A DNA stretch of 64,000 nt, from positions 210,809 through 274,808 of the forward strand of contig JACRLG010000028.1 in assembly GCA_016235345.1 (NCBI GenBank), given 5' to 3'. Every line of letters begins with the position of its first letter. Positions within the stretch are counted from its first letter, which is position 1. Source of the DNA: Deltaproteobacteria bacterium. GTDB lineage: Bacteria; Desulfobacterota; Desulfobacteria; Desulfobacterales; Desulfatibacillaceae. Of the stretch, positions 52,107 to 61,112 are shown in pieces. The notes under the pieces are model-generated. The model saw only the letters and a program-made list of their open reading frames with translations, was not told the DNA's origin and made no database searches. Made by a program: the position numbers and the translations under genes.

Positions 52107-53210
52107 CAAGGTGATGAGGTTGTATTCCGTGCTCCCCAGGCCGATTTCCTCGCCGTAGTTCAACTGGATGTCGCCCTTGGTGTAGCTCCAAAGGCCCGCG
52201 AACTTGTCCGCGCCCGGCTCCAGGTTCTTGTGCAAATGCGAGCCCGCGATTCCGGCCTTCTGGTTGATGAGGTCCACCGAGGCCTTGTCCAGGGCCACCG
52301 GGTCGTGGGACGCCAGAATTCCAACGTCGGCCACGATGGGGGTGTCGCTCCAGGGGATGCAGTCGCAGTCCGGGGTCACGTTCATAACGAAATTTATGAA
52401 ACCCACCCTGCCCCGCTTTCCGGTTATCGCGCCCAAGGCGTATTCCGTCATGCGCTCCATGAACTCCGGGATGTCGGTTGCCCAGTCAAGGTCAATGCAC
52501 TTTTCCGGGCACACGGTAACGCACTCTCCGCAGCCTATGCAGCGGCACTTGTCGATTTCGCTCTTGCCGTCCGTCACCACGGCGGCCCCTGCCGGACAGA
52601 CCTCCTCGCAGCTTCCGCAGCCCACGCACTTGTCCTGGTTCACGTAAAAACGGGCCGAGTGCTGCTCCTTTTTTCCGGCAGCCGGAGCGCAGCCCATGGC
52701 CAGATTTTTTATGGCCCCGCCGAAGCCAGCCAGCTCGTGGCCCTTGACGTGCGAGAGAACGATCATGGAATTTGCCGAAACAATGTCCCGGGCGATTTTT
52801 ACCGCAGAAAAGCGCCTGCCCGGAATCTGCACGTCCACCATGCTTTCGCCCTTTAAGCCGTCGGCGATGATGACGGGGGCTCCCACCACGGAAAACGCGA
52901 ACCCGTGCTCGGTGGCCGTGATTATGTGGTCAACTGCGTTCTTGCGGCTTCCGGTGTAGAGGGTTCCGGTGTCGGTGAGAAAGGGCCTTGCCCCGGCGTC
53001 CTTGATCTTATCCACGACCGCCCGCACAAAGGAGGGCTGAATGTGGGTGTGGTTGCCCCTCTCGCCGAAGTGGAGCTTGACCGCCGTGAGATCGCCCTTT
53101 TTGAGAACTTCCGCCAATCCTGCCTTGTCGAACAGGCGCTTGATCTTGTTTGTGGCGTTTTCCTTGAAGCTTCTGCTGCGAAAATCCACGAACCATACAT
53201 CTGATGCCAT
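52104..53210 (-). CDS. DUF362 protein with two 4Fe-4S clusters
   Basis: A 368-residue cytoplasmic protein. The DUF362 domain covers about 40-180 (TAVKLHFGERGNHTHI, LSHVKGHELAGFGGAIKN) and continues after a bis-4Fe-4S ferredoxin insert with CVGCGSCEEVCP and CIGCGECVTVCP (about 194-235). Such proteins are common in anaerobes and are thought to serve in electron transfer, function not established. ATG 53210 has GGAGG upstream. The GlcD-type oxidase lies downstream; a link is possible but unproved. Confidence 0.87.
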   Translation of the reverse strand: MASDVWFVDFRSRSFKENATNKIKRLFDKAGLAEVLKKGDLTAVKLHFGERGNHTHIQPSFVRAVVDKIKDAGARPFLTDTGTLYTGSRKNAVDHIITATEHGFAFSVVGAPVIIADGLKGESMVDVQIPGRRFSAVKIARDIVSANSMIVLSHVKGHELAGFGGAIKNLAMGCAPAAGKKEQHSARFYVNQDKCVGCGSCEEVCPAGAAVVTDGKSEIDKCRCIGCGECVTVCPEKCIDLDWATDIPEFMERMTEYALGAITGKRGRVGFINFVMNVTPDCDCIPWSDTPIVADVGILASHDPVALDKASVDLINQKAGIAGSHLHKNLEPGADKFAGLWSYTKGDIQLNYGEEIGLGSTEYNLITL

Positions 53211-53246
53211 GACGGCCTCCTTTCTGGCGGTGAAAATGTCGGATTG

Positions 53247-53585
53247 CTATTTACGTTTTAATTTATGCTTCCTTTTACGCTTTGATATGATTTCATTCAT
53301 AAGGTTGTCTCTCCTTATTTTTTGGTCTCTTTTTTCTTTCCTTTCATCCATTTTATATAATATGAAAGAAGATAAACATAATAAACATATAAGTATGGAA
53401 AGTGTCCCTGCTATTGGCGAGAGAAGAAATTTCATCACAAATTTGGAGTGGCTATAGTTGGGTATTTTTAAATACGGGATTCCAAAACCGACATTTGCAA
53501 TATAGTAATAAGAAAAATATGTGGAAAGAATCACAATAAGAATAAATGCAAGCATCATACAAGACATTATCCAATTAAATTTCAT
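53247..53585 (-). CDS. Hypothetical two-segment membrane protein in an AT-rich patch
   Basis: A 112-residue protein with two hydrophobic stretches (about 7-30 and 53-78) and a very basic C-terminus (ISKRKRKHKLKRK). No family recognised. Base use is far more AT-rich than the flanking DUF362 and DUF2804 genes. The ribosome site (GGAACAATTCC) is poor. Likely acquired; could be spurious. Confidence 0.45.
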   Translation of the reverse strand: MKFNWIMSCMMLAFILIVILSTYFSYYYIANVGFGIPYLKIPNYSHSKFVMKFLLSPIAGTLSILICLLCLSSFILYKMDERKEKRDQKIRRDNLMNEIISKRKRKHKLKRK

Positions 53586-53683
53586 GGAATTGTTCCAGTT
53601 GCAAGTTATGTAGATGTTGCATAAAGGCCTTTAGAACTCGTCTACACAATAAGCGCCCGATGTAAAATTATATACGATAGCTT

Positions 53684-53728
53684 GGCAGGCTGGTGGTTTT
53701 GCCAGTCGGGCGGAACCACCAGTCTGCC
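53684..53728. repeat. Inverted repeat GGCAGGCTGGTGGTT
   Basis: GGCAGGCTGGTGGTT (53684-53698) and AACCACCAGTCTGCC (53714-53728) pair at 14 of 15 positions around a 15-base loop, just past the DUF2804 stop at 53737. On the + strand GTTTTCCC follows. It may terminate transcription and loosely resembles family B. Confidence 0.55.
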
Positions 53729-53736
53729 GTTTTCCC

Positions 53737-54771
53737 TTACCAAAGCGCCCGGTGGAATTCCGACACTCCGTGAACATTATCGAGTTTCACCGGCTCGCCG
53801 CCGGGGGGTGTGAGGGTGCCGGAATAGGAGCCGAAAAACTGGCGGAACCAGGTTTTAAGAAGCACTGCGTTCACCTTTTCCGAGCGCTCGCCCAAGGGGG
53901 TGAAGGTCAGATCCACGGTTCCGGCCTCGTCCCACAGATGCCAGGGCTTGTAGGGCTCCTGGGCCGAGAACTCGAAGATCACCCGGCTTACCCGGCTGCG
54001 CTTGCCCACGCCCGCCCAGAAGGCGTTCTCGGAGAAAAAGGCCTCGTTGGTCAGCGCCGCGAAATTGGCCCCCACGGGAATTTCGGCCCCTGAGGGGTTT
54101 TTTCCGAAGCCCGAAAACGCCGCCCAGTACCAGTTGGTTTCACGCCTTAAGTATCCGCCCGACCAGTCGTAGAGAATGGTCACCTGGCTGGGGTCCTCCA
54201 CAAGCTCCTTACCGTTTAACTTCACGGAAATCGCGTCGCACAGGATGGGCGCGGCCTTTTCGGTGAAGGTGAACCGGAAGGGCTCGGAGGGGTTCAGAAC
54301 CCGCAAAGGCGTCTGCACGTCAAGGCCGTAGCGGGCCGAAAGGGAGACCGCCAGCTTTCCCGAAAAATTCGCCTCCGCTGAAAGGGTCTTGTTTGCGTGG
54401 CTCTTGGAAAGATTCAGAAACGATCCGCCCTTCTTGAATTTTATGGCGTACTCGTCGGGGTTGGCCGGTAAATCAAGGAACATGTTCCCGGGGTTTTTGG
54501 CGTCGTATTGCGCCACCAGGCCCTTGCCGAACTGGTAGACGTAGGCGAAGACGGTGTTTAAGTAGCCTAAGCGCACGGCTGCGAAGCCCACGAAGTAATC
54601 GCCGAACGAAATTCCCAGGTAGTTGAAGGCGTGAAAGGCCCAGCGTTTGCGAAACCCGCCGATTTCCTTGCCGAAAAAATTCCAGAGCCGGAAGTCTTCG
54701 GAGTTGAAGTTCACCGGCTCGTCGAACACGCCGTAGTTCACCCTGTTGTCCGGCCCGATTATGCTTTTCAT
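53737..54771 (-). CDS. DUF2804-type protein
   Basis: A 344-residue protein. The start NRVNYGVFDEPVNFN, the early WAFHAFNYLGISF and the WSGGYLRRETNWYWAAFSG segment match the DUF2804 family, which has a lipocalin-like all-beta character. Function unknown; in some genomes it lies near lipid or sterol genes. ATG 54771 has GAAGGGG upstream. No membrane segment or signal peptide. Confidence 0.8.
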   Translation of the reverse strand: MKSIIGPDNRVNYGVFDEPVNFNSEDFRLWNFFGKEIGGFRKRWAFHAFNYLGISFGDYFVGFAAVRLGYLNTVFAYVYQFGKGLVAQYDAKNPGNMFLDLPANPDEYAIKFKKGGSFLNLSKSHANKTLSAEANFSGKLAVSLSARYGLDVQTPLRVLNPSEPFRFTFTEKAAPILCDAISVKLNGKELVEDPSQVTILYDWSGGYLRRETNWYWAAFSGFGKNPSGAEIPVGANFAALTNEAFFSENAFWAGVGKRSRVSRVIFEFSAQEPYKPWHLWDEAGTVDLTFTPLGERSEKVNAVLLKTWFRQFFGSYSGTLTPPGGEPVKLDNVHGVSEFHRALW

Positions 54772-54811
54772 GTTGTTTTCCCCTTCAAAAGAATCCGTAA
54801 CGCCTTAATTT

Positions 54812-55510
54812 TCAGTATAATTCCATAACCGATTTGAACCGTTCAAGCTCGGTTTCCCGGGCCAGTCCCTTTTGTTCCAGAAGCTCCACCATGTCGGGCT
54901 CGTTGAACCGCATGTAGGGGTTCACCAGGAGTTCCTCGGCAATGGTTGAGCAAACCCTGGCCGGGTCGTATTTCGCCTTCATTTCATCTATGTGAGGATT
55001 AGCGGGAGTCAGAATCCGGGCAAAGGTGAGGGACGCGGCCACGTAGTCGTGACCGGCCCAGACCACCGTTTCGGGCGGCAGGGCCATGAGGAGCGCAACC
55101 GAGCGGTAAAAGGCGTCAAGGTCGCCCGAAAAGCAGTTGCCCACGGTGAAGTTGAACAGGGTGTCGCCGGAGACGAGGTTGCTCCCGGCCAGAAAGCAGA
55201 GGCTGTCATCCGTGTGGCCTGGGGTTTCCAGCACCTTTACCACCGAGTTTCCCACCATAACGATTCCGGCCCGCACAAGCTGGTCACGGCTCATGAGCCG
55301 CGCGCCGGTTTCGGCGCAGAGCCTTCCCGTTCCGGCTGTGTGGTCTGCGTGATTGTGGGTGTGGAAGGCGGAAACCAGCGAGATGCCCTTTTCCTCAACG
55401 TAACGGGCAATATCACGCACCGCGCCGCCGTCCACGGCAACGGCCCTGTCCCCGTCAACCAGCAGATACCCAAGGTTGTCGGAACTGTATCTGAATTGCA
55501 CAACTTCCAT
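54812..55510 (-). CDS. Metallo-beta-lactamase fold hydrolase (glyoxalase II-like)
   Basis: A 232-residue cytoplasmic hydrolase. The metal motif HTHNHADHTAG is complete; further ligands lie in LETPGHTDD, GDTLFN and WAGHDY. The C-terminal part (NPYMRFNEPDMVELL) resembles the glyoxalase II tail, so a thioester is a likely substrate. The gene lies 40 bases after DUF2804 in reverse order and 15 bases before the SEL1-like gene in the same direction, suggesting an operon. Confidence 0.85.
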   Translation of the reverse strand: MEVVQFRYSSDNLGYLLVDGDRAVAVDGGAVRDIARYVEEKGISLVSAFHTHNHADHTAGTGRLCAETGARLMSRDQLVRAGIVMVGNSVVKVLETPGHTDDSLCFLAGSNLVSGDTLFNFTVGNCFSGDLDAFYRSVALLMALPPETVVWAGHDYVAASLTFARILTPANPHIDEMKAKYDPARVCSTIAEELLVNPYMRFNEPDMVELLEQKGLARETELERFKSVMELY

Positions 55511-55525
55511 CGAAGTCCTTCCGGG

Positions 55526-55915
55526 TCAGGCTTTTTCCGGTTTCCAGTTTTCCGCCCTACCTTCAGCAAGGGCGATTTCTTCGGCGTTCATGAGGGAGCG
55601 CAGCTTTTCCACGGTCTTGTCAAGCCCTCCAGCGCCCAGTTTCCGGGCCGAAAGAAACCAGAAAAGGGCCTCGATCCGGTCCTTCAAGACGCCGTAGCCG
55701 TTTCCGTGAAGCACACCGAGCCGGGCCATTGCCGAAAGCTCGCCCTTTCCGGCGGCTTTCCGGTACCACCGGGCGGCCTCGGCCATGTTTTTGGGAACGG
55801 CTTGGCCGGTTTCGTAGAACTGGCCCAGTTTGTACATGGCTTCAGGGTTTCCCTGCGCGGCCCAGACCCGGAACTGGGACACGGCCTGTGCGTATGCGTG
55901 GGCCTGATTCTTCAT
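55526..55915 (-). CDS. SEL1-like repeat protein
   Basis: A 129-residue protein made of two or three SEL1 repeats (GNPEAMYKLGQFYETGQ, NMAEAARWYRKAAGKG, SAMARLGVLHGNG), a TPR relative used for protein binding. No signal peptide, so it probably works in the cytoplasm. ATG 55915 has GGAAGGAG upstream. It is first in a run of three - strand genes with the MBL and DUF2804 genes. Confidence 0.8.
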   Translation of the reverse strand: MKNQAHAYAQAVSQFRVWAAQGNPEAMYKLGQFYETGQAVPKNMAEAARWYRKAAGKGELSAMARLGVLHGNGYGVLKDRIEALFWFLSARKLGAGGLDKTVEKLRSLMNAEEIALAEGRAENWKPEKA

Positions 55916-56001
55916 GGCTTGCTCCTTCCCGCCCGATTAAACCAAAACCGTGCGCCCTTGTCGAGAAAAACCGGGCGGAATGAACGCAGCCTCAAATACC
56001 G

Positions 56002-56029
56002 TTGACAATACCCCCATCGGGGTGATATT
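56002..56029 (+). promoter_or_regulatory. Possible promoter of the chalcone isomerase-like gene
   Basis: TTGACA (56002-56007) and GATATT (56024-56029) are 16 bases apart. A long leader of about 230 bases follows, including an AT-rich section at 56125-56155. The -35 is perfect; the -10 matches four of six. Confidence 0.35.
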
Positions 56030-56262
56030 TTTTCCAGGATTCGGAATCGCGCTAAATAACGGGTGATTACGGTCGGAGGCGGCCAGGGTCAAAAGTGATT
56101 TGCCTCACACTGGCTAGATGAATGAAACTTCATTAAAAAATAATCATTAACATGCATGGAGAAATCCGTGTAAAATATGTCGCGTTAGCCGGGTCCGGGC
56201 AGGGGCGTGCCTGGTGCGGGGGCGTTGAGGAACCTGACAAAAACAGCGGGAGGACGAAGGTC

Positions 56263-56835
56263 ATGCGGAAAATTCTTGCGGTGGTGGTTCTGGTTTGTTT
56301 TCTTGCAGCCCCGGCTCTGGCCAGGGAAGTTGGCGGCGTAACGGTTCCCGATTCAATCTCGGCCGGTGGAAAATCACTGGTTCTGAACGGAAGCGGCGTG
56401 CGCAAAAAATTCGGCGTGGTGAAGGTTTACGCCGGGGCTCTTTATCTTGGCCAGAAAAGTTCCGATGCTGACAAGATCCTTGCCTCCGACGAGCCCATGG
56501 CGCTGGTCATGGCCTGGATCAAGGACGGCGTGGAAAAGGCCGATGTTTCCAAGGCCTGGCACGAGGGATTCGCACGGGCCATGAATGGCAACACCGCGCC
56601 CTTGAAGGCCCAGATCGAGACCTTCGACGGCTGCTTTCCGGCGGTCTACAAGAAAAAGGACGTGTACAAGTTCATCTACGAGCCGGGCGTCGGCACCACT
56701 GTCGAGATCAATGGCCAGAAAAAGACCGTGATTCCCGGCCTTGCCTTCAAAAAGGCCCTTTTCGGCAACTACCTTGGATCAACGGGCAAGGACGGCGGGC
56801 TGGCGACCCTCAAGACCGGCCTGCTTGGAAAGTAA
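56263..56835 (+). CDS. Exported chalcone isomerase-like protein
   Basis: A 190-residue protein with a signal peptide (1-20, ending APALA). The mature part fits the bacterial chalcone-isomerase-like domain: LNGSGVRKKFGVVKVYAGALYL, a central helix around VEKADVSKAWHEGF and the C-terminal PGLAFKKALFGNYLG. Bacterial members are generally not isomerases and may bind fatty acids; role unknown. ATG 56263 has GGGAGG and AAGG upstream and starts the signal peptide; the frame extends back to 56152. Confidence 0.85.
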   Translation: MRKILAVVVLVCFLAAPALAREVGGVTVPDSISAGGKSLVLNGSGVRKKFGVVKVYAGALYLGQKSSDADKILASDEPMALVMAWIKDGVEKADVSKAWHEGFARAMNGNTAPLKAQIETFDGCFPAVYKKKDVYKFIYEPGVGTTVEINGQKKTVIPGLAFKKALFGNYLGSTGKDGGLATLKTGLLGK

Positions 56836-56972
56836 CAGCCCGTCTAAAAACGCGAATCGCTGTGTCAGGCTTCGAAGCGCGGGTCGGTCATATACGAACA
56901 GTATTATTCCTCCCCGCGCTTCTCGCCAACCTTCGCGCTTCATCGCCATTATTTAAACTGGTATCCAGGCTG
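56835..56972 (+). repeat. Repeat family A, copy A15
   Basis: Starts at the last base of the chalcone isomerase-like gene. ACAGCCCGTCTAAAAACG against the worn right arm ending in CCAGGCTGT; the right side holds a short insertion (CCATTATTTAAACTGGTAT). Inner stem GCGCGGG/CCCGCGC around GTATATGACC-type centre with TATACGAACAGTAT. Usual orientation. Confidence 0.82.
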
Positions 56973-57004
56973 TCCATTCGGCCCTTTTTCAATCCGAAAT
57001 AGAA

Positions 57005-57049
57005 AGCCCCCTGGGAAGCCGGAACCGGCCTTCCAGGGGGCTGTTTTTT
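57005..57049. terminator. Bidirectional Rho-independent terminator
   Basis: AGCCCCCTGGGAAGCCGG (57005-57022) pairs with CCGGCCTTCCAGGGGGCT (57025-57042); TTTTTT follows on the + strand and TTTCTATTT on the - strand. It ends both the chalcone isomerase-like and the aspS transcripts. A second stem AAGGGCCTCCC/AGGGGGGCCTT (about 57049-57077) reaches the aspS stop. Confidence 0.8.
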
Positions 57050-57077
57050 AAGGGCCTCCCGATTAAGGGGGGCCTTT

Positions 57078-58862
57078 TTATTCCTGTTTCTTGATTCTGA
57101 GCGACAACTCCGCAAGCTGGACCGCCGAAACCGCCGACGGGGCGCTTGTCATGAGGCAGGCGGCCTTCTGGGTCTTGGGGAAGGCGATAACGTCCCTTAT
57201 GGACTTTTCCCCGCACAGGATGGCAACGAGGCGGTCCAGGCCGAAGGCGAGACCGCCGTGGGGGGGCGCACCGGAGGCCAGGGCCGCCAGCAGGAACCCG
57301 AACTTTTCCTCGGCCTCGTCGTGTCCTATCCCAAGGGCCGCGAAAATCTTTTCCTGCATGGGGCTCTGGTGGATTCTTATGGAGCCGCCGCCGATTTCCG
57401 TACCGTTAAGCACCATGTCGTAGGCTCTCGACCGCACCCGCGCCGGGTCGGTTTCAAGAAGCGCAAGGTCCTCTTCCATTGGGGCAGTGAAGGGGTGGTG
57501 AAGGGCCACGTACCGCTTTTCGTCCGGGTCGTATTCCATAAGGGGAAACTCGGTCACCCAGGCGAACGCGAAGGTTTCATCCTCGATGAGCGAGAGTTTT
57601 TCGGCAAGGTGGTTCCTTAGGGCGCCCAGGGCGTCGTTGGCGATTTTTTTGGAATCCGCCACGAAAAACACCACGTCACCCTGCTCCATGCCTATGCGGG
57701 TTGCAAGGGCCGCCTTTTCGTCGTCCGAGAAGAACTTGGCGATGGGGCTCTGCCAATCGCCCTTTTCCTTCACCTTCACCCAGGCAAGGCCCTTGGCACC
57801 GTAGATGGCGGCGAACTTGGTGAGATCGTCCAAATCCTTGCGGCTAAGCTCGCCCGCGCCCTTGGCGTTCAGGGCTTTTACCATGCCGCCCCGCAGGGCA
57901 ACCTCGGCGAAAACCTTGAAGCCGGATTTTTCCACGATGTCGGTTACTTCGCAAAGGGGCAGGCCGAAGCGAAGGTCAGGCTTGTCGCTTCCGTAAAGGT
58001 CCATGGCCGTCTCGTATGTAAGCCTTTGAAACGGCAGTGAAACCGTGACTCCAAGCACCGCGTCGAAAAGCCCCGCGATCATTTTTTCGGTTAAGGCCAT
58101 GATGTCCTCCTCGCCGATGAAGGACATTTCAAGGTCTATCTGGGTGAATTCGGGCTGGCGGTCGGCCCGGAGGTCCTCGTCGCGGAAGCAGCGCACTATC
58201 TGGTAATAGCGCTCGTAGCCCGCAACCATAAGAATTTGTTTGAAAAGCTGGGGCGACTGGGGAAGGGCGTAAAAAAGCCCCGGATTCACCCGGCTCGGCA
58301 CGAGGTAGTCGCGCGCGCCTTCGGGGGTGCTCTTGGTCAGAAAGGGCGTCTCGATTTCCAGAAAGGCGTGTTCATTGAGAAAATTACGCACGTACTGGGA
58401 GGTTTTGTGCCGGACGGTAAGGTTGCGAACCATTCTGGGGCGGCGAAGGTCCAGGTAGCGGTTCTGAAGGCGCAGGGGCTCGGAGACCTCCACAGTGTCC
58501 TCAATCATGAAGGGCGGAGTGGTTGCGGTGTTGAATATCCAAAGCTCGTTCACCATGACTTCTATGCCGCCGGTGTCGAGATTCGGGTTTTCCATTCCTT
58601 CGGGGCGAACAGAGACCGTACCGCGCACGCCAAGAACGTATTCGCTGCGCAAATCGTGAGCCTTTTGGTGGACTTCGGGGTTTCGGTCCGGGTTGAAGAC
58701 CACCTGGGTGATGCCTTCCCGGTCGCGGAGGTCCACGAAAATCACTCCGCCGTGGTCCCGGCGGCGCAAAACCCAGCCCGTGAGCACCACTTCCCGCCCG
58801 GCGTCTGCCACGGTGAGGCTGTTGTTGTGGTGCGTCCTGCGAACGTTTCCTAAAGCATCCAC
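57078..58862 (-). CDS. aspS: Aspartyl-tRNA synthetase
   Basis: A 594-residue bacterial-type class II synthetase. The OB anticodon domain has [23 protein letters not shown]-like order (1-110); class II motif 2 lies in [21 protein letters not shown] and motif 3 in [15 protein letters not shown]. The GAD insertion of bacterial AspRS is between. GTG 58862 is the start, with AGGGCAGG upstream. It follows hisS by 60 bases, a common pairing. Whether it also charges tRNA-Asn cannot be told here. Confidence 0.95.
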   Translation of the reverse strand: MDALGNVRRTHHNNSLTVADAGREVVLTGWVLRRRDHGGVIFVDLRDREGITQVVFNPDRNPEVHQKAHDLRSEYVLGVRGTVSVRPEGMENPNLDTGGIEVMVNELWIFNTATTPPFMIEDTVEVSEPLRLQNRYLDLRRPRMVRNLTVRHKTSQYVRNFLNEHAFLEIETPFLTKSTPEGARDYLVPSRVNPGLFYALPQSPQLFKQILMVAGYERYYQIVRCFRDEDLRADRQPEFTQIDLEMSFIGEEDIMALTEKMIAGLFDAVLGVTVSLPFQRLTYETAMDLYGSDKPDLRFGLPLCEVTDIVEKSGFKVFAEVALRGGMVKALNAKGAGELSRKDLDDLTKFAAIYGAKGLAWVKVKEKGDWQSPIAKFFSDDEKAALATRIGMEQGDVVFFVADSKKIANDALGALRNHLAEKLSLIEDETFAFAWVTEFPLMEYDPDEKRYVALHHPFTAPMEEDLALLETDPARVRSRAYDMVLNGTEIGGGSIRIHQSPMQEKIFAALGIGHDEAEEKFGFLLAALASGAPPHGGLAFGLDRLVAILCGEKSIRDVIAFPKTQKAACLMTSAPSAVSAVQLAELSLRIKKQE

Positions 58863-58922
58863 GATCCTGCCCTTTCGTTTTACATGCGTATCAAAATCAG
58901 GCGCGCCGCGACATCCGGCGTG

Positions 58923-60179
58923 TCATGTGTTTGAAAGAATTTGCGCAAGGCGCTCCACGATTCCGTCGAATGGGACAGGCACCTGCTCCTTGGTTTCCAT
59001 GTCGCGCAAGAGGGCGCTTTGGTTTTTAAGCTCGTCTTCCCCAAGCATCAGCACGAAATCCGCGTTAAGCCTGTCGGCCCGCTTCATCTGGCTTTTGAGG
59101 CCCTTTCCGGCGTAGTCGATCTCGGCGGCAATCCCACGACGGTTCAAGGCGCACTGCCAGGAAAAGCCGAGCTTTTTGGCCTCATCCCCAAGGCAGGCTA
59201 TGAATAGAAGCCTGTCCTTGGGCAGAACCGTTTTTTCCGACAGAAGCTCAACCAGCCGGTCCATGCCCACGGCAAAGCCCACCGCAGGCGTCGCCGGGCC
59301 GCCAAGGGCCTCCACGAGCCCGTCGTAGCGCCCGCCGCCCGCAACGGCGTTCTGAGCGCCCAAAGACGTCGTCTGAACCTCGAAGGTGGTGCGGGTGTAA
59401 TAGTCCAGGCCCCGCACGAGCCTTGGGTTTTCCACGTACTTTATTCCAAGCTCCGAAAGAGAGCCGGTGACCGCCGCGAAATGGTCGCGGCAGCTTTGGC
59501 ACAGGTGTTCGCGTATGGAGGGCGCGCCTTCCACGGCGTCCCGGCATCCCGGAACCTTGCAGTCCAGCACCCGCAAGGGGTTGGCCTCGTGGCGGCGAAG
59601 GCAGTTTTCGCAAAGGTCAGCCTTTTTCTGAGCCACGAAATCCTTCAAGACCTGCTTGAATCCGGGGCGGCAGTCGGGGCAGCCAAGGGAATTTATGTGA
59701 ACGGAGACATCCGGGGTGTCGAGCTTTTCCAGGAGTGTGACCAGGGCCAGAATCACCAGAACGTCGGCCTCGTAACCGGCGGCCCCGAAAAACTCGGCGT
59801 TAAGCTGGTAGAACTGGCGGAAGCGGCCCTTTTGCGGCCTCTCGCGCCTGAACATGGGGCCGGTGGTATAGAGCTTGCGCGCGGGGTCGGCGGAGGTCAG
59901 GCCGTGCTGGATAAGCGCCCGCACCACTCCGGCTGTTGCTTCGGGCCTGAGGGTTAAGAGGTCCCCGCCACGGTCCTCGAAGGTGTACATCTCCTTTTCC
60001 ACGATGTCGGTGTCAGCCCCAATGGAGCGGGCGAAAAGCTCGGTGCGCTCCATTATGGGAAGCCGAATCTCGGAAAAGCCGAAACTTCCGAAGACCTCCT
60101 GCGCGGTGGCCTCCACCCTGCGCCAGAGGCTTGAGTCCGGCGGAAGAACGTCCCTGAATCCCTTTATGAGATGAATCAT
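58923..60179 (-). CDS. hisS: Histidyl-tRNA synthetase
   Basis: A 418-residue class II synthetase. Motif 1 contains FGFSEIRLPIMERTELF; LRPEATAGVVRALIQHGL and MFRRERPQKGRFRQFYQLN are motif 2; the histidine-specific RGLDYYTRTTFEV and GGRYDGLVE follow, then motif 3 with VGFAVGMDRLVELL. ATG 60179 with GAGGGG upstream is preferred over the longer frame. It is probably co-transcribed with aspS. Confidence 0.95.
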   Translation of the reverse strand: MIHLIKGFRDVLPPDSSLWRRVEATAQEVFGSFGFSEIRLPIMERTELFARSIGADTDIVEKEMYTFEDRGGDLLTLRPEATAGVVRALIQHGLTSADPARKLYTTGPMFRRERPQKGRFRQFYQLNAEFFGAAGYEADVLVILALVTLLEKLDTPDVSVHINSLGCPDCRPGFKQVLKDFVAQKKADLCENCLRRHEANPLRVLDCKVPGCRDAVEGAPSIREHLCQSCRDHFAAVTGSLSELGIKYVENPRLVRGLDYYTRTTFEVQTTSLGAQNAVAGGGRYDGLVEALGGPATPAVGFAVGMDRLVELLSEKTVLPKDRLLFIACLGDEAKKLGFSWQCALNRRGIAAEIDYAGKGLKSQMKRADRLNADFVLMLGEDELKNQSALLRDMETKEQVPVPFDGIVERLAQILSNT

Positions 60180-60309
60180 TTTCCCCTCTTTCCACATGCA
60201 AAATGCAAACATATATTATTTGCAGACGGGAAGGGAAAAATCAAGATGAAAAGTCGGCGGGTGGCGGGCGGCAAAAAGAAATTTGAAAATGATCCTGTTT
60301 TTTTGGCAA

Positions 60310-60672
60310 CTATTCTCTTAGATTTTTGATAACATACTCAATATTAAACTCTTTTGCTATCTGGCTAAGCCGTCTCATCGCCTCCAAATCATCAATTCTA
60401 CCAGCTTTTATGAACTGCTCTCTGCTATTGTTGGCTAAATATAGCTGATCAATTACTTTGGTTTGTACTTTTTCATGAAGCTGTATCGCTGTTTTAAATT
60501 CATCAAGAACTTTCTGCTGAATCTCATCGGCTTCATGCCCATCAAGCGCTTCATAATAATAAAAATTATTATACCTTTCAACAAATATCTGAAGCTGCAT
60601 TTCTTGCATTATAACTTTAGAAACTAATAAAGTTGCATCAAGTAAAGATTTTATTGTTTCTGTTCTATACAT
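60310..60672 (-). CDS. Hypothetical helical protein, AT-rich pair (second gene)
   Basis: A 120-residue, mostly helical protein with no membrane segment. No family recognised. Its start ATG lies two bases past the stop of the preceding gene (60675), with AGGAAAG about 14 bases upstream, so the pair is one unit. Strongly AT-rich compared with hisS. Could be an acquired two-gene cassette. Confidence 0.55.
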   Translation of the reverse strand: MYRTETIKSLLDATLLVSKVIMQEMQLQIFVERYNNFYYYEALDGHEADEIQQKVLDEFKTAIQLHEKVQTKVIDQLYLANNSREQFIKAGRIDDLEAMRRLSQIAKEFNIEYVIKNLRE

Positions 60673-60674
60673 TA

Positions 60675-61091
60675 TTATCGAGCTTTCCTGTACATTCTCT
60701 TAAACTTCCCACTTTTATCATTTGGCGCGATATGAAGAAAAAGCGTATGTTGCAATTCAACCTCCAGATGAAGTGCAGCATATTTTGCATACCAAATCAC
60801 TTCTGCCAATGGTTCGCCATCATGCCATGTTGTCATTACAAAAGAAGCTTCCGGTATTTCATCGAAGTTGGAATCCTCACTTCTTGCCCAATCAACGAAA
60901 TCATGCCATGATCCGCATTCACGGCCCCAAGCCATCACATATAAACAGCCGGACCATACCAGCCATTTGCTCACTATCTTTTTACAATCAACTGAAGTAA
61001 AAATTTCAGAAATTACGACGGCTTTAAATGGGCTAAGATAGCTGAGGTCCGGCAAATCCTTTTCATCGGTTATCCGCAGGTATTTGATCAT
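60675..61091 (-). CDS. Conserved hypothetical protein, AT-rich pair (first gene)
   Basis: A 138-residue soluble protein with a tryptophan-rich core: WLVWSGCLYVMAWGRECGSW, DFVDWA, IPEASFVMTTWHDGEPLAEVIWYAKY and HTLFLHIAP. I recall a widespread uncharacterised family with this pattern (possibly DUF7684) but cannot confirm it. ATG 61091 is chosen because GGTGGAG lies six bases upstream; GTG 61103 is an alternative. It follows the cyclase stop by 21 bases. Confidence 0.6.
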   Translation of the reverse strand: MIKYLRITDEKDLPDLSYLSPFKAVVISEIFTSVDCKKIVSKWLVWSGCLYVMAWGRECGSWHDFVDWARSEDSNFDEIPEASFVMTTWHDGEPLAEVIWYAKYAALHLEVELQHTLFLHIAPNDKSGKFKRMYRKAR

Positions 61092-61112
61092 GCTGTTCTC
61101 CACCGTTTTTCC

